Shown here: positions 8,210 to 15,523 of the stretch, piece by piece
How positions within the stretch are numbered: position 1 is the stretch's first letter
How the letters are laid out: every line of letters begins with the position of its first letter
From: Oscillospiraceae bacterium
Lineage (GTDB): Bacteria; Bacillota; Clostridia; Oscillospirales; Oscillospiraceae
Assembly (NCBI GenBank): GCA_031266955.1
Contig: JAISAA010000023.1
Span: forward strand, 1 to 15,653
DNA length: 15,653 bases
Direction: 5' to 3'
Translations under genes and position numbers: made by a program
Notes under the pieces: model-generated
The model's input: the letters and a program-made list of their open reading frames with translations, nothing else
Databases searched by the model: none
Told to the model about the DNA's origin: nothing

Positions 8210-8238
8210 ATAATACCGCACCTCCCCCGTAATGTCAA
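8210..8238 (-). promoter_or_regulatory. Candidate promoter, distal, for the tldD operon
   Basis: On the minus strand TTGACA (8238-8233) and TATTAT (8215-8210) are separated by exactly 17 bases, a good sigma-A promoter. It fires away from the divergent MerR promoter at 8291-8321, about 50 bases off, so the two could influence each other. Confidence 0.6.
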
Positions 8239-8289
8239 ATCCGCCGCTTCACACCGTTTATTTTAAGCAAAAAATTTTTTCAAAAACCG

Positions 8290-8321
8290 CTTGACTTTGA
8301 CGCACGGTCAAGGGGTACAAT
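8290..8321 (+). promoter_or_regulatory. MerR-type promoter/operator with 19-base spacer
   Basis: TTGACT (8291-8296) and TACAAT (8316-8321) are separated by 19 bases instead of 17. This over-long spacer is the hallmark of promoters that MerR proteins activate by twisting the DNA. A dyad lies between and across the elements: CTTGAC at 8290-8295 and TTGAC at 8297-8301 are both complementary to GTCAAG/GTCAA at 8307-8312. The next gene is itself a MerR regulator, so autoregulation is likely. Confidence 0.75.
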
Positions 8322-8354
8322 GGGCCCATCATTCAAAAAAGGAGGCGACCCATT

Positions 8355-11093
8355 ATGCAACTTACCAAAATCACAGACCTTGCGGCGCAGCTAAATCTGA
8401 CGAGCCGGACGCTGCGTTATTACGAACAGGCGGGCCTGATCCGAAGCGTGCGCCCGGACTTTGAAAAGTACCGGTTCTACGACGAGGAGAACGTCGAACG
8501 GCTGAAGCAGATCGTGGTGCTCCGCAAAATGCAAATTCCGATCAAGGACATTTTCCGCATATACGAAAGCCGCGACGCGGGCGAGCTGGTGCGCGCGTTC
8601 GTCAGCCGCATTGACGCGCTTGACGCGGAAATAACCGCGCTGTCGGAGCTGAAACGGATCGTCGATGAGTTTTTGCGTCAAATGCGCAAACGCGGCGTGA
8701 CGAAAATTTCCGCCCTGCCGCTGCTTTACGAGGAACTGGGCAAGCAGCTCGAGAGCATCGAGGAGCGCGAACCCGTCACCTACGCCCGGCTCGCCGAGGT
8801 CAGCGACCGTCTGACAAAGCCGCCGGAGACGCGCATCGTCTTTCTGCCGCCTATGCGCGTGCTGTCGTCACGGTTACGGGAGGGCGGGGAGTCCGACACT
8901 GAGGCGTTCCGGGATCATCTCGAGCTATGCGGGATCGCGCCGGAGCTACGCGGGATCGCGGCGGGACTGCCGGGCAGCCGCGCGTTGTTCGAGTATCAGG
9001 ACTCAAGCGGCCAGAGCGTTATCATCCGGCAGCTCGGCGCGGATTTAGTCAACGACTCGCCTTTCGTTGATCACGAGTTCGCGGGCGGGCTGTTCGCCGC
9101 CGCGGGCGTCTACGCGGACGACGACCTGCCCGCGTTCTGCCGGGCGATGATGCGCGAGTTCGAGGACAACCAATTCTACGCGGTCGATTTCCGCGCCGGA
9201 GCGCCCGGCGTTCTGATCGGGAACGCGATCTCCCCTGACAGCCGGCGCGAGCTGCTTGAAATGCTCATACCGTTAAAGAAGCGTCTGCCGAACGCCGCGC
9301 TGTATGAGCCGTTTGAGCGCGTTGAAAACATCACGGTCGCAGAGCTGGAGGCCGCGAACCTGATTTTGAGTACGGTCAATGTCGCGATGGACAAGCTCAT
9401 ACCGATCTACAGCCCGTACTACAACGTCAACGAGCGCGGCGAAGCCGAGTACGTCGCGGTCGTCAGCACGCGAACGCTCGGCACGGGGGCGGAGGTCAGA
9501 CTGCCGTTCCGCGCGGACGTTGAGTTTCGTATCAGCTCAGACGGCGTGGGGGGAGTCGGGTACGGCGCGGACGAGGGCAGTATCCGCATATATCACGGCG
9601 TGACGTTCGCGGAGGGCGACCCGGAGCGTCCGATAAATGGCACAATGTTCGCCGTCAACGCGGAAAACAGCGCCGACACGCGCTTGTCGCGGGAAATGTT
9701 GGAGTTCCGGCAGCCGATATTCGACGATTTGTTCGCGTACCCGAAGCTCGGCGCAGTAGAGTCGGACGTCTGGCACACTCTGACGTGGATCGTCGGAGCG
9801 GAGCATCTCGCGTGCGTTTTAGACGGCGAGGTGCGCTTCTGCGGCGCGGGCTTCCCGTATATGCGCGCGGACGCCTGGGAGCTTGAGCCGCGGCAAATCG
9901 TACTCGGCTCAAACGGTCAGCGTATGTGTTATTTCCGAAAAATCACCGTATCGCAATTAAAAACACCGCGTAAAACAAATATTAAACAAGGAGAATTGAC
10001 AATGCAAATCAAACAAAACAGCAACATTCTGCAAAACCTGTACCCGCTCACTACGGGGCACCTCGGTGAAAACTACTGGTTCAACGGAGCGGCGCGGTTC
10101 GTGATGGATCGCCTCGGCGCGACGGAGCTGTGCGTGGACCCCGATAACAAACGCGAGCTGTACGACCTGTTCGCGGCCATTACGGGCGACACCTTCGCTC
10201 AGGTGTATGAGTTCGGCAAGCCAACTGACGCTCTCAGCTCTTTCCGTTTGCTCGACGACGGCGATACCGCGTTCTTCGAGCGGGTGTTTGAGGCGGTCGG
10301 CTACGCCGTGACGTTCGTACCGACGGAGCAGCTGCGCTCAAACCGCGAAATGTACCGTCAACTGCTGATCGCTTACATCGATAAGGGCGTACCGGTGATC
10401 GCGATCGACAACGGTTTCCGGTGCATTGTCGGCTACGAAGAGAGCGGAGCGACGCTTGCCTATATGTACGGCGACGCTCCCGAGCCGCAAAGTATGACGT
10501 TCGACGAACTGCTCAACTCAGACGACCACTTTGGCTGGCTGTTCGTCGGGGAGCGCGCGCGGGAAACCAGTCTCGCGCAAATCTACCGCGACGCGATCAT
10601 CAATCTGCCGTCCGTGCTGACGACGAAGACGCAAAGCTACGTATGCGGCGCGGAGGCGTTCCGAGCGTGGGCAAATGACATTGACGGCGGCAGATTCGAC
10701 GGTATGAAGCCGGAGGACTTTGAATCGTGGGGTATGCACCAAAACTTTGTGTGTATGCTCGCGACGAACAGCGGCGGGTGCCAGTCGTTCTTAGAGAGGG
10801 CGATGGCGCTGAATCCGGATTTCGCGTTCTTAGAAGCGGTGCGCGAGCAGTACCGCGAGACCAGTTATATGTGGATGGGTATGTACGATAACCTCCCGCC
10901 GCCGGACGGCGCCGCGCGGGATAACTTAGAAGCGCTCGGCGGCGGCTTCAACGTCACGTTAGAGGCGCTGCAAAACCCGGAAAAACGCGCCAAAATCGCC
11001 GCGCTGCTCCGCAAGTTCGCGGACTGTATGGACGAGGTCGTGCGCCTCTTGACAGACGGGCTGAAAGCCTGCCGTGAAGGGGAAAATAAATAG
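8355..11093 (+). CDS. MerR-family regulator with large sensory region, read through into a C39/BtrH-like protein
   Basis: The frame encodes 912 residues. Residues 1-70 are a MerR winged helix (TSRTLRYYEQAGLI, KYRFYDEENVERLKQI), followed by a coiled coil to about 140. Residues about 158-310 resemble an AraC/GyrI effector-binding domain, after KPPETRIVFLPPMRV. Residues about 330-533 are beta-rich, with WHTLTWIVGAEHLACVLDGE (473-492) recalling concanavalin/LamG-type sugar-binding domains. A natural regulator would end near residue 535. Residues about 536-549 are low-complexity and encoded by AT-rich DNA that includes a Shine-Dalgarno, and residue 550 is the Met of a second apparent protein. The ATG has GGAGG 9 bases upstream, and the promoter has the MerR 19-base spacer. 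The ligand is unknown. The domain names after the HTH are from pattern memory and need a profile search. Confidence 0.8.
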   Translation: MQLTKITDLAAQLNLTSRTLRYYEQAGLIRSVRPDFEKYRFYDEENVERLKQIVVLRKMQIPIKDIFRIYESRDAGELVRAFVSRIDALDAEITALSELKRIVDEFLRQMRKRGVTKISALPLLYEELGKQLESIEEREPVTYARLAEVSDRLTKPPETRIVFLPPMRVLSSRLREGGESDTEAFRDHLELCGIAPELRGIAAGLPGSRALFEYQDSSGQSVIIRQLGADLVNDSPFVDHEFAGGLFAAAGVYADDDLPAFCRAMMREFEDNQFYAVDFRAGAPGVLIGNAISPDSRRELLEMLIPLKKRLPNAALYEPFERVENITVAELEAANLILSTVNVAMDKLIPIYSPYYNVNERGEAEYVAVVSTRTLGTGAEVRLPFRADVEFRISSDGVGGVGYGADEGSIRIYHGVTFAEGDPERPINGTMFAVNAENSADTRLSREMLEFRQPIFDDLFAYPKLGAVESDVWHTLTWIVGAEHLACVLDGEVRFCGAGFPYMRADAWELEPRQIVLGSNGQRMCYFRKITVSQLKTPRKTNIKQGELTMQIKQNSNILQNLYPLTTGHLGENYWFNGAARFVMDRLGATELCVDPDNKRELYDLFAAITGDTFAQVYEFGKPTDALSSFRLLDDGDTAFFERVFEAVGYAVTFVPTEQLRSNREMYRQLLIAYIDKGVPVIAIDNGFRCIVGYEESGATLAYMYGDAPEPQSMTFDELLNSDDHFGWLFVGERARETSLAQIYRDAIINLPSVLTTKTQSYVCGAEAFRAWANDIDGGRFDGMKPEDFESWGMHQNFVCMLATNSGGCQSFLERAMALNPDFAFLEAVREQYRETSYMWMGMYDNLPPPDGAARDNLEALGGGFNVTLEALQNPEKRAKIAALLRKFADCMDEVVRLLTDGLKACREGENK
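9988..10004 (+). promoter_or_regulatory. Internal ribosome-binding site and ATG inside the MerR fusion frame
   Basis: AAGGAG (9988-9993) is 8 bases before an ATG (10002-10004). The surrounding 9955-10001 segment is AT-rich against a GC-rich background, as an intergenic spacer would be. It has no stop in the reading frame, so ribosomes arriving from the MerR part would pass through it. Confidence 0.7.
10002..11093 (+). CDS. Probable second cistron: C39/BtrH-like protein (same frame as MerR fusion)
   Basis: These 363 residues can be made alone from the internal ATG with its own Shine-Dalgarno, or as the C-terminal half of the 912-residue frame. The segment GVPVIAIDNGFRCIVGYEES and the following YMYGDAPEPQSMTFDEL resemble the second half of C39-like or BtrH-N folds, where a His normally precedes a glycine-rich strand and a DP motif. 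I see no convincing catalytic Cys near the N-terminus (GHLGENYWFNGAARF), so it may be an inactive or acyl-binding relative. The C-terminal third is helical (NPEKRAKIAALLRKFADCMD). No signal peptide or membrane segment is seen. Function unknown. The pairing with a MerR regulator suggests a shared ligand or pathway. Confidence 0.6.
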   Translation: MQIKQNSNILQNLYPLTTGHLGENYWFNGAARFVMDRLGATELCVDPDNKRELYDLFAAITGDTFAQVYEFGKPTDALSSFRLLDDGDTAFFERVFEAVGYAVTFVPTEQLRSNREMYRQLLIAYIDKGVPVIAIDNGFRCIVGYEESGATLAYMYGDAPEPQSMTFDELLNSDDHFGWLFVGERARETSLAQIYRDAIINLPSVLTTKTQSYVCGAEAFRAWANDIDGGRFDGMKPEDFESWGMHQNFVCMLATNSGGCQSFLERAMALNPDFAFLEAVREQYRETSYMWMGMYDNLPPPDGAARDNLEALGGGFNVTLEALQNPEKRAKIAALLRKFADCMDEVVRLLTDGLKACREGENK

Positions 11094-11153
11094 TGGGCGC
11101 GAAACTAGTAAAAAAAGAATTGAAAATAACATAACATAGTATTGAACACGCTC

Positions 11154-11182
11154 TTGAAATCCGCGCGCGCCCGCTGTATAAT
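11154..11182 (+). promoter_or_regulatory. Sigma-A-type promoter of the Rpn-family gene
   Basis: TTGAAA (11154-11159) and TATAAT (11177-11182) are separated by 17 bases. Transcription would start near 11189, just before the ribosome-binding region of the downstream gene. The gene therefore does not need the MerR transcript. Confidence 0.7.
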
Positions 11183-11209
11183 AGCCACAAGAGAAAGGCG
11201 GTGAGCGCA

Positions 11210-12123
11210 ATGACCGAAGATATTATCGTCCCCGAGATTCTTCCGCATCCGACGATGGCGTGTTCAAGATGCTCCTGATGCACCCGGACAGCGAACCCGT
11301 CCTGCGCGGCGTCATGTCCGACGTCTTGGAAATGCAGTTCGTAAGCGTCGAGGTGCGCAACATCGAGCCGCCGATCTCGGATATGAACGAGAAACAACAG
11401 CGTTTTGACGTGAACTGCCACGCCATCGCGGACAGCGGCAAGCAAATCGACGTCGAGATGCAAGCCGAACCGATGAAGGGCGACAGTTCCGCGACGGGCC
11501 ACCGGAACATCAAGAGCCGCGCGATATACAACGTGTGCGACCTGCACGCGAAACAGCCGGGGCGCGGTATGAATTACAGCGATTTCGAGCAGAGCTTTCA
11601 AATCACATTCTGCGGCTATCCGGTATTCCCGGAGCGCACGGAGTTCATAAGCCGGTTCAGCTTCCGCGATAGGAACGGCGTTGAACTCTCCGGCGATGTG
11701 GGCATCATATTCATCGAGCTGACGAAGCTGGGCGAGGCGAGGCGGAAGCCCGCAAAGGAAATGACCCGGTTAGAGCAGTGGTGCGTATTTTTCGGCTACG
11801 CCGATGATCCCAAGTACCGTAAAATATTAAATGAACTGATTGCGACAAGGAGTGAAATTCGTATGGCGACTGAGATTTTGACGAGTATCAGCAAGGACGA
11901 GAGGGAACGCGCTCTGTTCCGTTCCCGCCGGATGTGGCAAATGGATATGGAACACGACCGCGCGGTGGTAAGAAAAGAGGGCCGTGCCGAGGGCCACGCC
12001 GAAGGAACCCACGAAAAGGCGCTCGCAGTGGCACAAACCGCGCTGGCAATGAATTTGCCTGTCAGCGACATTGCCAAGCTCACCGGACTGCCCTCGGTCG
12101 AGATCGAGGCGTTGCGGCGGTAA
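11210..12123 (+). CDS. Rpn/TIGR01784-family PD-(D/E)XK nuclease or transposase-like protein, apparent frameshift near the start
   Basis: The main frame (GTG at 11260 to TAA at 12123) has RFDVNCHAIADSG (48-60) followed by QIDVEMQ (62-68), the D...ExQ core of recombination-promoting nucleases (Rpn, PDDEXK family). The C-terminus EGRAEGHAEGTHEKAL...LTGLPSVEIEAL is the usual tail. The likely true start is ATG at 11210 behind GGTGAG, but that frame (MTEDIIVPEILP) hits a TGA within 23 codons. Between CCG at 11242-11244 and the downstream SDDGVFK frame, one inserted base restores a continuous protein. So either a one-base deletion lies near 11245, or an assembly error is present. Translation from the GTG would lose about 17 residues and has no clear ribosome-binding site. 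These genes are often mobile; no inverted repeats were found. Confidence 0.8.
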
Positions 12124-12183
12124 CGTCCAAAGCCGCGCAGAACATTCATATGGCGGCGGAGACTTTAGGAGAATGCGCGGAGT

Positions 12184-12217
12184 AGCAGGGGCGTTGCATA
12201 CAACGCCCCTGCTGTTT
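12184..12217 (+). terminator. Rho-independent terminator of the Rpn-family gene
   Basis: A perfect 13-base stem (12184-12196 with 12201-12213), a CATA loop and a GTTTT tail form a strong terminator on the plus strand. No T-run follows on the minus strand, so it is weaker as a terminator for the convergent sigma-factor gene. Confidence 0.85.
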
Positions 12218-12238
12218 TGCGGCCAAAGACGCAGTATT

Positions 12239-14914
12239 TTACCGCCGCATACGCTCCTTCGTGCTCATCGCGCCGTCGCCCTGCTCCGCGAGCCGGGCTT
12301 TGAAGGCGTCGTACTCCTCCTCCGTGCCGAGGTACACGAATTCCTGAGACTCGCACAGCACGAATTTGCCGAGCACGCCGCTCGTGATTTCCATACGCTT
12401 CTTCGCGCGGTAGCCCTCGGCGGTCAGGCCCGCCTCGTCGTACTCCCACCTGTTGCCTATCCCGACGGGGAAATACGCGCCGCCGCCCATCGGGATATTA
12501 TACGAAATGAGCTCACATCGTGCCGATAACTTATCGCCCCAGGCGCAGTCGTAGCGCACGAGGCCGACGCCGGGCGCGAACCAACATTCCTTTACGCCGT
12601 AATACATATATTTGGAGCCGTCGAAATAATACAACTCGTCGTCCGTGTCGCGCTCAAGCGTAAGCGTCAGCTTGAGGCAGTTTTCAAACGTGCCCGCCGG
12701 GACTGTGACAGTGCCGCCGTCCGTGACTTCAAGCCGCGTTACGCCGTCGTCGCCGAATTGGGCTTCCTCGGTATATCCCGCGGCCCATTTGTCGTTCCAC
12801 ACGCAGCCCGTCAGTTTGTTCAGGAACCGCAGAGGCTTTACGCCTAAAATACCCTTTTCTTCAAAGCGTGTCCCGAAGCGGGACGGGCCGAACGTGTACA
12901 ACTCCGATTCTTTATAGGTGACGGTGCCGCCGCTCACCGACAAACGGCTCGCTCTAAGTGACGACGGGCATAAGCGATAGGCTTTCTCCTGATATCCGCG
13001 CATAAGCTTCAGGTATTCTATGCCGCGCAGGGCGACGTCAACGTCGGTGCGGTTCGTGTTGAGGACGACGGCGCGGCGCAGCAAATCGGCCGCGTCCTCA
13101 GGCGTTTGCTTGTAGCTCACGGTCTCGCACATGCGCAAGCAGAGCTCGGAGTCGATTTCCGACGATTCCTCAAAGCCTTTTTTCAGCGAGTAAATCTGCA
13201 CACCGGAGCAATTCGCCGTTTCGCCGTCCGTCCACTCAATAATGCGCTCGTTGCGCTGATATATGTAGTCCGGCAGGTCTTGCTTGACGTAGTTCCAGCG
13301 GTTGCCGGTCGCGAGTGGAAAGTAGGCGTCCGGGCTGCCGCCCTTGATGTCGTATTCGTCGAGCTCGTATACCTCGTCGTGCTCCGCGTCGCGAGCCGCG
13401 AATTTTACGAGCCCGACATTCGGCGAATACCAGGCGTCGAACTCATACGCGTTCAAAGTATCCGCTATCTTGCCCGCGACGTGCAGGCATTTGCCGAAGA
13501 AGCCCGCCGGTACGCGGACTTCCTCGTCGCGCGACACAAGAGTCAGCGTATTGCCGTCGTCGTCGGTGCGCGTTTCGCCGTCTCGCATTGATAAGTCGTA
13601 GAAGATGCCGTTGGGTTTCTTTTTGTCAAACCGCGACGCGTAATATGTGATGGCAGCAAACGCGAGGCGGTCACTGTAGCTGCCGCGTCCTCCCCAACCG
13701 GGCTGCTCCTCGAAGTGCAAAACGCCGCCGGCCTGCCGAATTCGCTCGCCGACTACGGTCGCGAAGTGCGCCGGCCTATCATAAGCGTTGTCGCAGTATT
13801 TCCCCGTGAGCTCTACCACGCGGATCGCGGCGATGGCCACGGCGCGGTATACATCCTCGGGCCGCGCCGCGGTGATCAGTCTCAAAGCCTCTCTGTAATC
13901 CCGCTCCGAGCTGTCGATATCCCCACCCGCGCGTAAATTCATCAATCCGCGCCACAGCGTCATATTGCCGATCCCGTAATCGTATTTCAGCGCTTTCATT
14001 TTCGCTATTATGGTGTTGTTCAGATAATCGGTTTCGTAGCCGCCGTTCTTCCTGCGCACGCCGGACCACTTAATGACGTACAGCTTCAATAACACCTCGT
14101 GATTCCTACCTTTTTCGGCGGTTTCGAGCGCGAGGTCAAGCTGCTCGTCAGTCAGTGTTTCTCCGTAGTATCTCCGCAGATATAATATCTCGCTGAGCGC
14201 GAATTGCTTTTCGCGGTTCTCGGGCAGTGCGAGAGCGAGAGTCTCGGCTTCGCCGAGAAGCTCCGGGAGCCCGTCTTTGGAATAGTCGTGGTCGTGATAA
14301 TACGTTTTCAGTTTTTTGATTTTTTCCATAACGGCCTTGACAAAGCCGTCGTCCTTCGGGATATCTACCATAGCTTGAAGTTCCCCTTTCAATTTTCGCC
14401 GCGCGTCATAAAGGCGCTGGCGTATCGTGTTTTGCGGCACGTTCAGAAGCCTCGCGATCTCGACGGCCGGCAGCCCGTCGCCGAAATGCAGGACGGCGGC
14501 CTCGCGCGTTTTATCGCCGAGCGACGCGATCGCGTTGTTTACTGCGCTTCGCAGCTCGCCCTCGATCACGGCGAACTCCGGCGACACCGACGCGCCGGAG
14601 AGCATTTCGGCGTAGTCCTCAATGTCCTCGAATACGACTCTGCGGGACAGCGTATGCAGCGCCTTCCGCCGCGCTATCCCCGTGAGCCACGCCCCGACCC
14701 TGTCCGGGTCGCGCAGCGAACGCAGCGATAAATAGCCGTCGCAGAACGCCTCCTGCGAGACGTCCTCCGCCAAATGCCAGTCGTCTCCGAGGATGCGCAA
14801 CGCCGCGCCGAGCACCGCGTTCCGGTGCCGGGTGACGATTTTGTTGAACGCCTCCGTGTCTCCCGCGAGAGTCAGCGCTACGAGCGCGCCGTCGCTTGAT
14901 TTATCGTAGTCCGT
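12239..14914 (-). CDS. ECF-type RNA polymerase sigma factor with long C-terminal extension and duplicated module
   Basis: Read from ACG at 14914 it encodes 891 residues (858 from GTG at 14815; numbers below use the latter). Sigma region 2 includes AEDVSQEAFCDGYLSL (16-31) and GAWLTGIARRKA (41-52). Region 4 is about 90-145 (VEIARLLNVPQNTIRQRLYDARRKLKG). A helical, TPR-like middle spans about 175-340. Two copies of a beta module follow: VPAGFFGKCL (435-444), WYSPNVGLV (462-470) and YFPLATGNRWNY (498-509), then VPAGTFENCL (705-714), WFAPGVGLV (745-753) and YFPVGIGNRWEY (781-792). That module is typical of secreted or lipoprotein domains, yet no membrane segment is seen. The GTG start would cut region 2: upstream codons encode DGALVALTLAGDTEAFNKIV, classic sigma sequence. 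A neighbouring anti-sigma gene is absent. I infer self-contained ligand sensing; the ligand is unknown. Confidence 0.85.
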   Translation of the reverse strand, partial: TDYDKSSDGALVALTLAGDTEAFNKIVTRHRNAVLGAALRILGDDWHLAEDVSQEAFCDGYLSLRSLRDPDRVGAWLTGIARRKALHTLSRRVVFEDIEDYAEMLSGASVSPEFAVIEGELRSAVNNAIASLGDKTREAAVLHFGDGLPAVEIARLLNVPQNTIRQRLYDARRKLKGELQAMVDIPKDDGFVKAVMEKIKKLKTYYHDHDYSKDGLPELLGEAETLALALPENREKQFALSEILYLRRYYGETLTDEQLDLALETAEKGRNHEVLLKLYVIKWSGVRRKNGGYETDYLNNTIIAKMKALKYDYGIGNMTLWRGLMNLRAGGDIDSSERDYREALRLITAARPEDVYRAVAIAAIRVVELTGKYCDNAYDRPAHFATVVGERIRQAGGVLHFEEQPGWGGRGSYSDRLAFAAITYYASRFDKKKPNGIFYDLSMRDGETRTDDDGNTLTLVSRDEEVRVPAGFFGKCLHVAGKIADTLNAYEFDAWYSPNVGLVKFAARDAEHDEVYELDEYDIKGGSPDAYFPLATGNRWNYVKQDLPDYIYQRNERIIEWTDGETANCSGVQIYSLKKGFEESSEIDSELCLRMCETVSYKQTPEDAADLLRRAVVLNTNRTDVDVALRGIEYLKLMRGYQEKAYRLCPSSLRASRLSVSGGTVTYKESELYTFGPSRFGTRFEEKGILGVKPLRFLNKLTGCVWNDKWAAGYTEEAQFGDDGVTRLEVTDGGTVTVPAGTFENCLKLTLTLERDTDDELYYFDGSKYMYYGVKECWFAPGVGLVRYDCAWGDKLSARCELISYNIPMGGGAYFPVGIGNRWEYDEAGLTAEGYRAKKRMEITSGVLGKFVLCESQEFVYLGTEEEYDAFKARLAEQGDGAMSTKERMRR

Positions 14915-14927
14915 CGCAATAACCTCC
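14912..14927 (-). promoter_or_regulatory. Shine-Dalgarno and apparent ACG start of the sigma factor
   Basis: GGAGG (14927-14923) lies 8 bases before an in-frame ACG (14914-14912). Between it and GTG 14815 no ATG, GTG or TTG is in frame; one CTG lies at 14875. The protein would read M-DYDKSSDGALVALTLAGD, a natural sigma N-terminus. ATT at 14920 is also in frame but only 2 bases from the GGAGG. Confidence 0.55.
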
Positions 14928-15090
14928 GAATTTTGTTTGAAAACGTCTTCGTATAATAGTGTCGTTTCGTGGGGAAAACGTTAGGTGGATTTGAAAATTT
15001 TTGCGGTTTCGTCCGTCCGGGCGAGCACAGCGGAATAATCCTTAATAGCGCGGCGGCGGCGCGGGGTTTGGGGGATGTGTGCTGCGGCGC

Positions 15091-15127
15091 AAAGAAAATC
15101 CCGCAGTCACAGGGACTGCGGGATTTT
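15091..15127 (-). terminator. Rho-independent terminator of tRNA-Ser
   Basis: A perfect 14-base inverted repeat (15095-15108 with 15114-15127) and a 5-base loop sit 8 bases past the tRNA 3' end. The minus strand then reads ATTTTCTTT. The GC-rich core is flanked by AAAA/TTTT, so it could also act for plus-strand transcripts. Confidence 0.85.
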
Positions 15128-15134
15128 CGGGAGC

Positions 15135-15224
15135 TGGCGGAGAGGGGGGGATTTGAACCCCCGAAACCTTGCGGTTTACGTGATTTCCAATCACGCGCCC
15201 TCGGCCGGACTAGGCGACCTCTCC
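15135..15224 (-). tRNA. tRNA-Ser (anticodon GGA), CCA encoded
   Basis: The minus strand begins GGAGAGGTCGCC and ends with the complementary CCTCTCC, a G discriminator and an encoded CCA (15137-15135). The anticodon arm is CGTGATT-GGA-AATCACG, reading UCC (serine). A long variable arm (AAACCGCAAGGTTT) and the T-arm GGGGGTTCAAATCCCCC follow, as required for a class II serine tRNA. It is transcribed from its own promoter, with a terminator 8 bases beyond. tRNA-Ser genes are common integration sites, but no duplicated 3' end is seen in the window. Confidence 0.95.
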
Positions 15225-15316
15225 ATGAATAAAGCTGAAAACCTTCAGCCGCGGCGCAACGCCCCGCAGCTTATCCGTCCCGCGGGCGCGTGACCGCCCG
15301 CCGAAAGACAAGCGGT

Positions 15317-15345
15317 ATTATAAAATAGCCGCGCGGTAAAGTCAA
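15317..15345 (-). promoter_or_regulatory. Promoter of tRNA-Ser
   Basis: On the minus strand TTGACT (15345-15340) and TATAAT (15322-15317) are separated by 17 bases. The start would be near 15310, leaving a leader of about 86 bases before the mature tRNA. The rest of 15225-15310 holds only this leader, with a small GCTGAA/TTCAGC hairpin near 15234-15249. Confidence 0.75.
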
Positions 15346-15429
15346 TAGAAATATCGAATAAAATTCGTTCGGTGAAAATTTCGGGTTTAAGTGTCGTATG
15401 AATTGAACCATGTTGAATTGAAAAAATAA

Positions 15430-15458
15430 TTGACAACGGCATAACCATACATTATAAT
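15430..15458 (+). promoter_or_regulatory. Consensus sigma-A promoter of the yceD-family gene
   Basis: Perfect TTGACA (15430-15435) and TATAAT (15453-15458) are separated by 17 bases. The transcript would have a GC-rich leader of about 58 bases before the GTG start. It diverges from the tRNA-Ser promoter. Confidence 0.85.
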
Positions 15459-15523
15459 CACGTAGTATTCATCGCGCTAAAGCGGTTGGGGAACGCACCG
15501 CGCGCTTTTGAGGAGGGATTTCC

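Noticed and set aside
12184..12217. Terminator for the minus-strand sigma-factor gene
   Set aside because: The hairpin is perfect, but the minus strand continues ACTCCGCG with no T-run. It fits the plus-strand Rpn gene.
14963..14980. Inverted repeat CGTTT/AAACG upstream of the sigma-factor gene as an operator or ECF promoter
   Set aside because: Five-base arms are short enough to occur by chance. No convincing -35/-10 pair is aligned with it.
15135..15224. tRNA-Ser as attachment site for the left-edge integrase
   Set aside because: I found no copy of the tRNA 3' end near 109-204, and the two loci are about 15 kb apart with housekeeping genes between.
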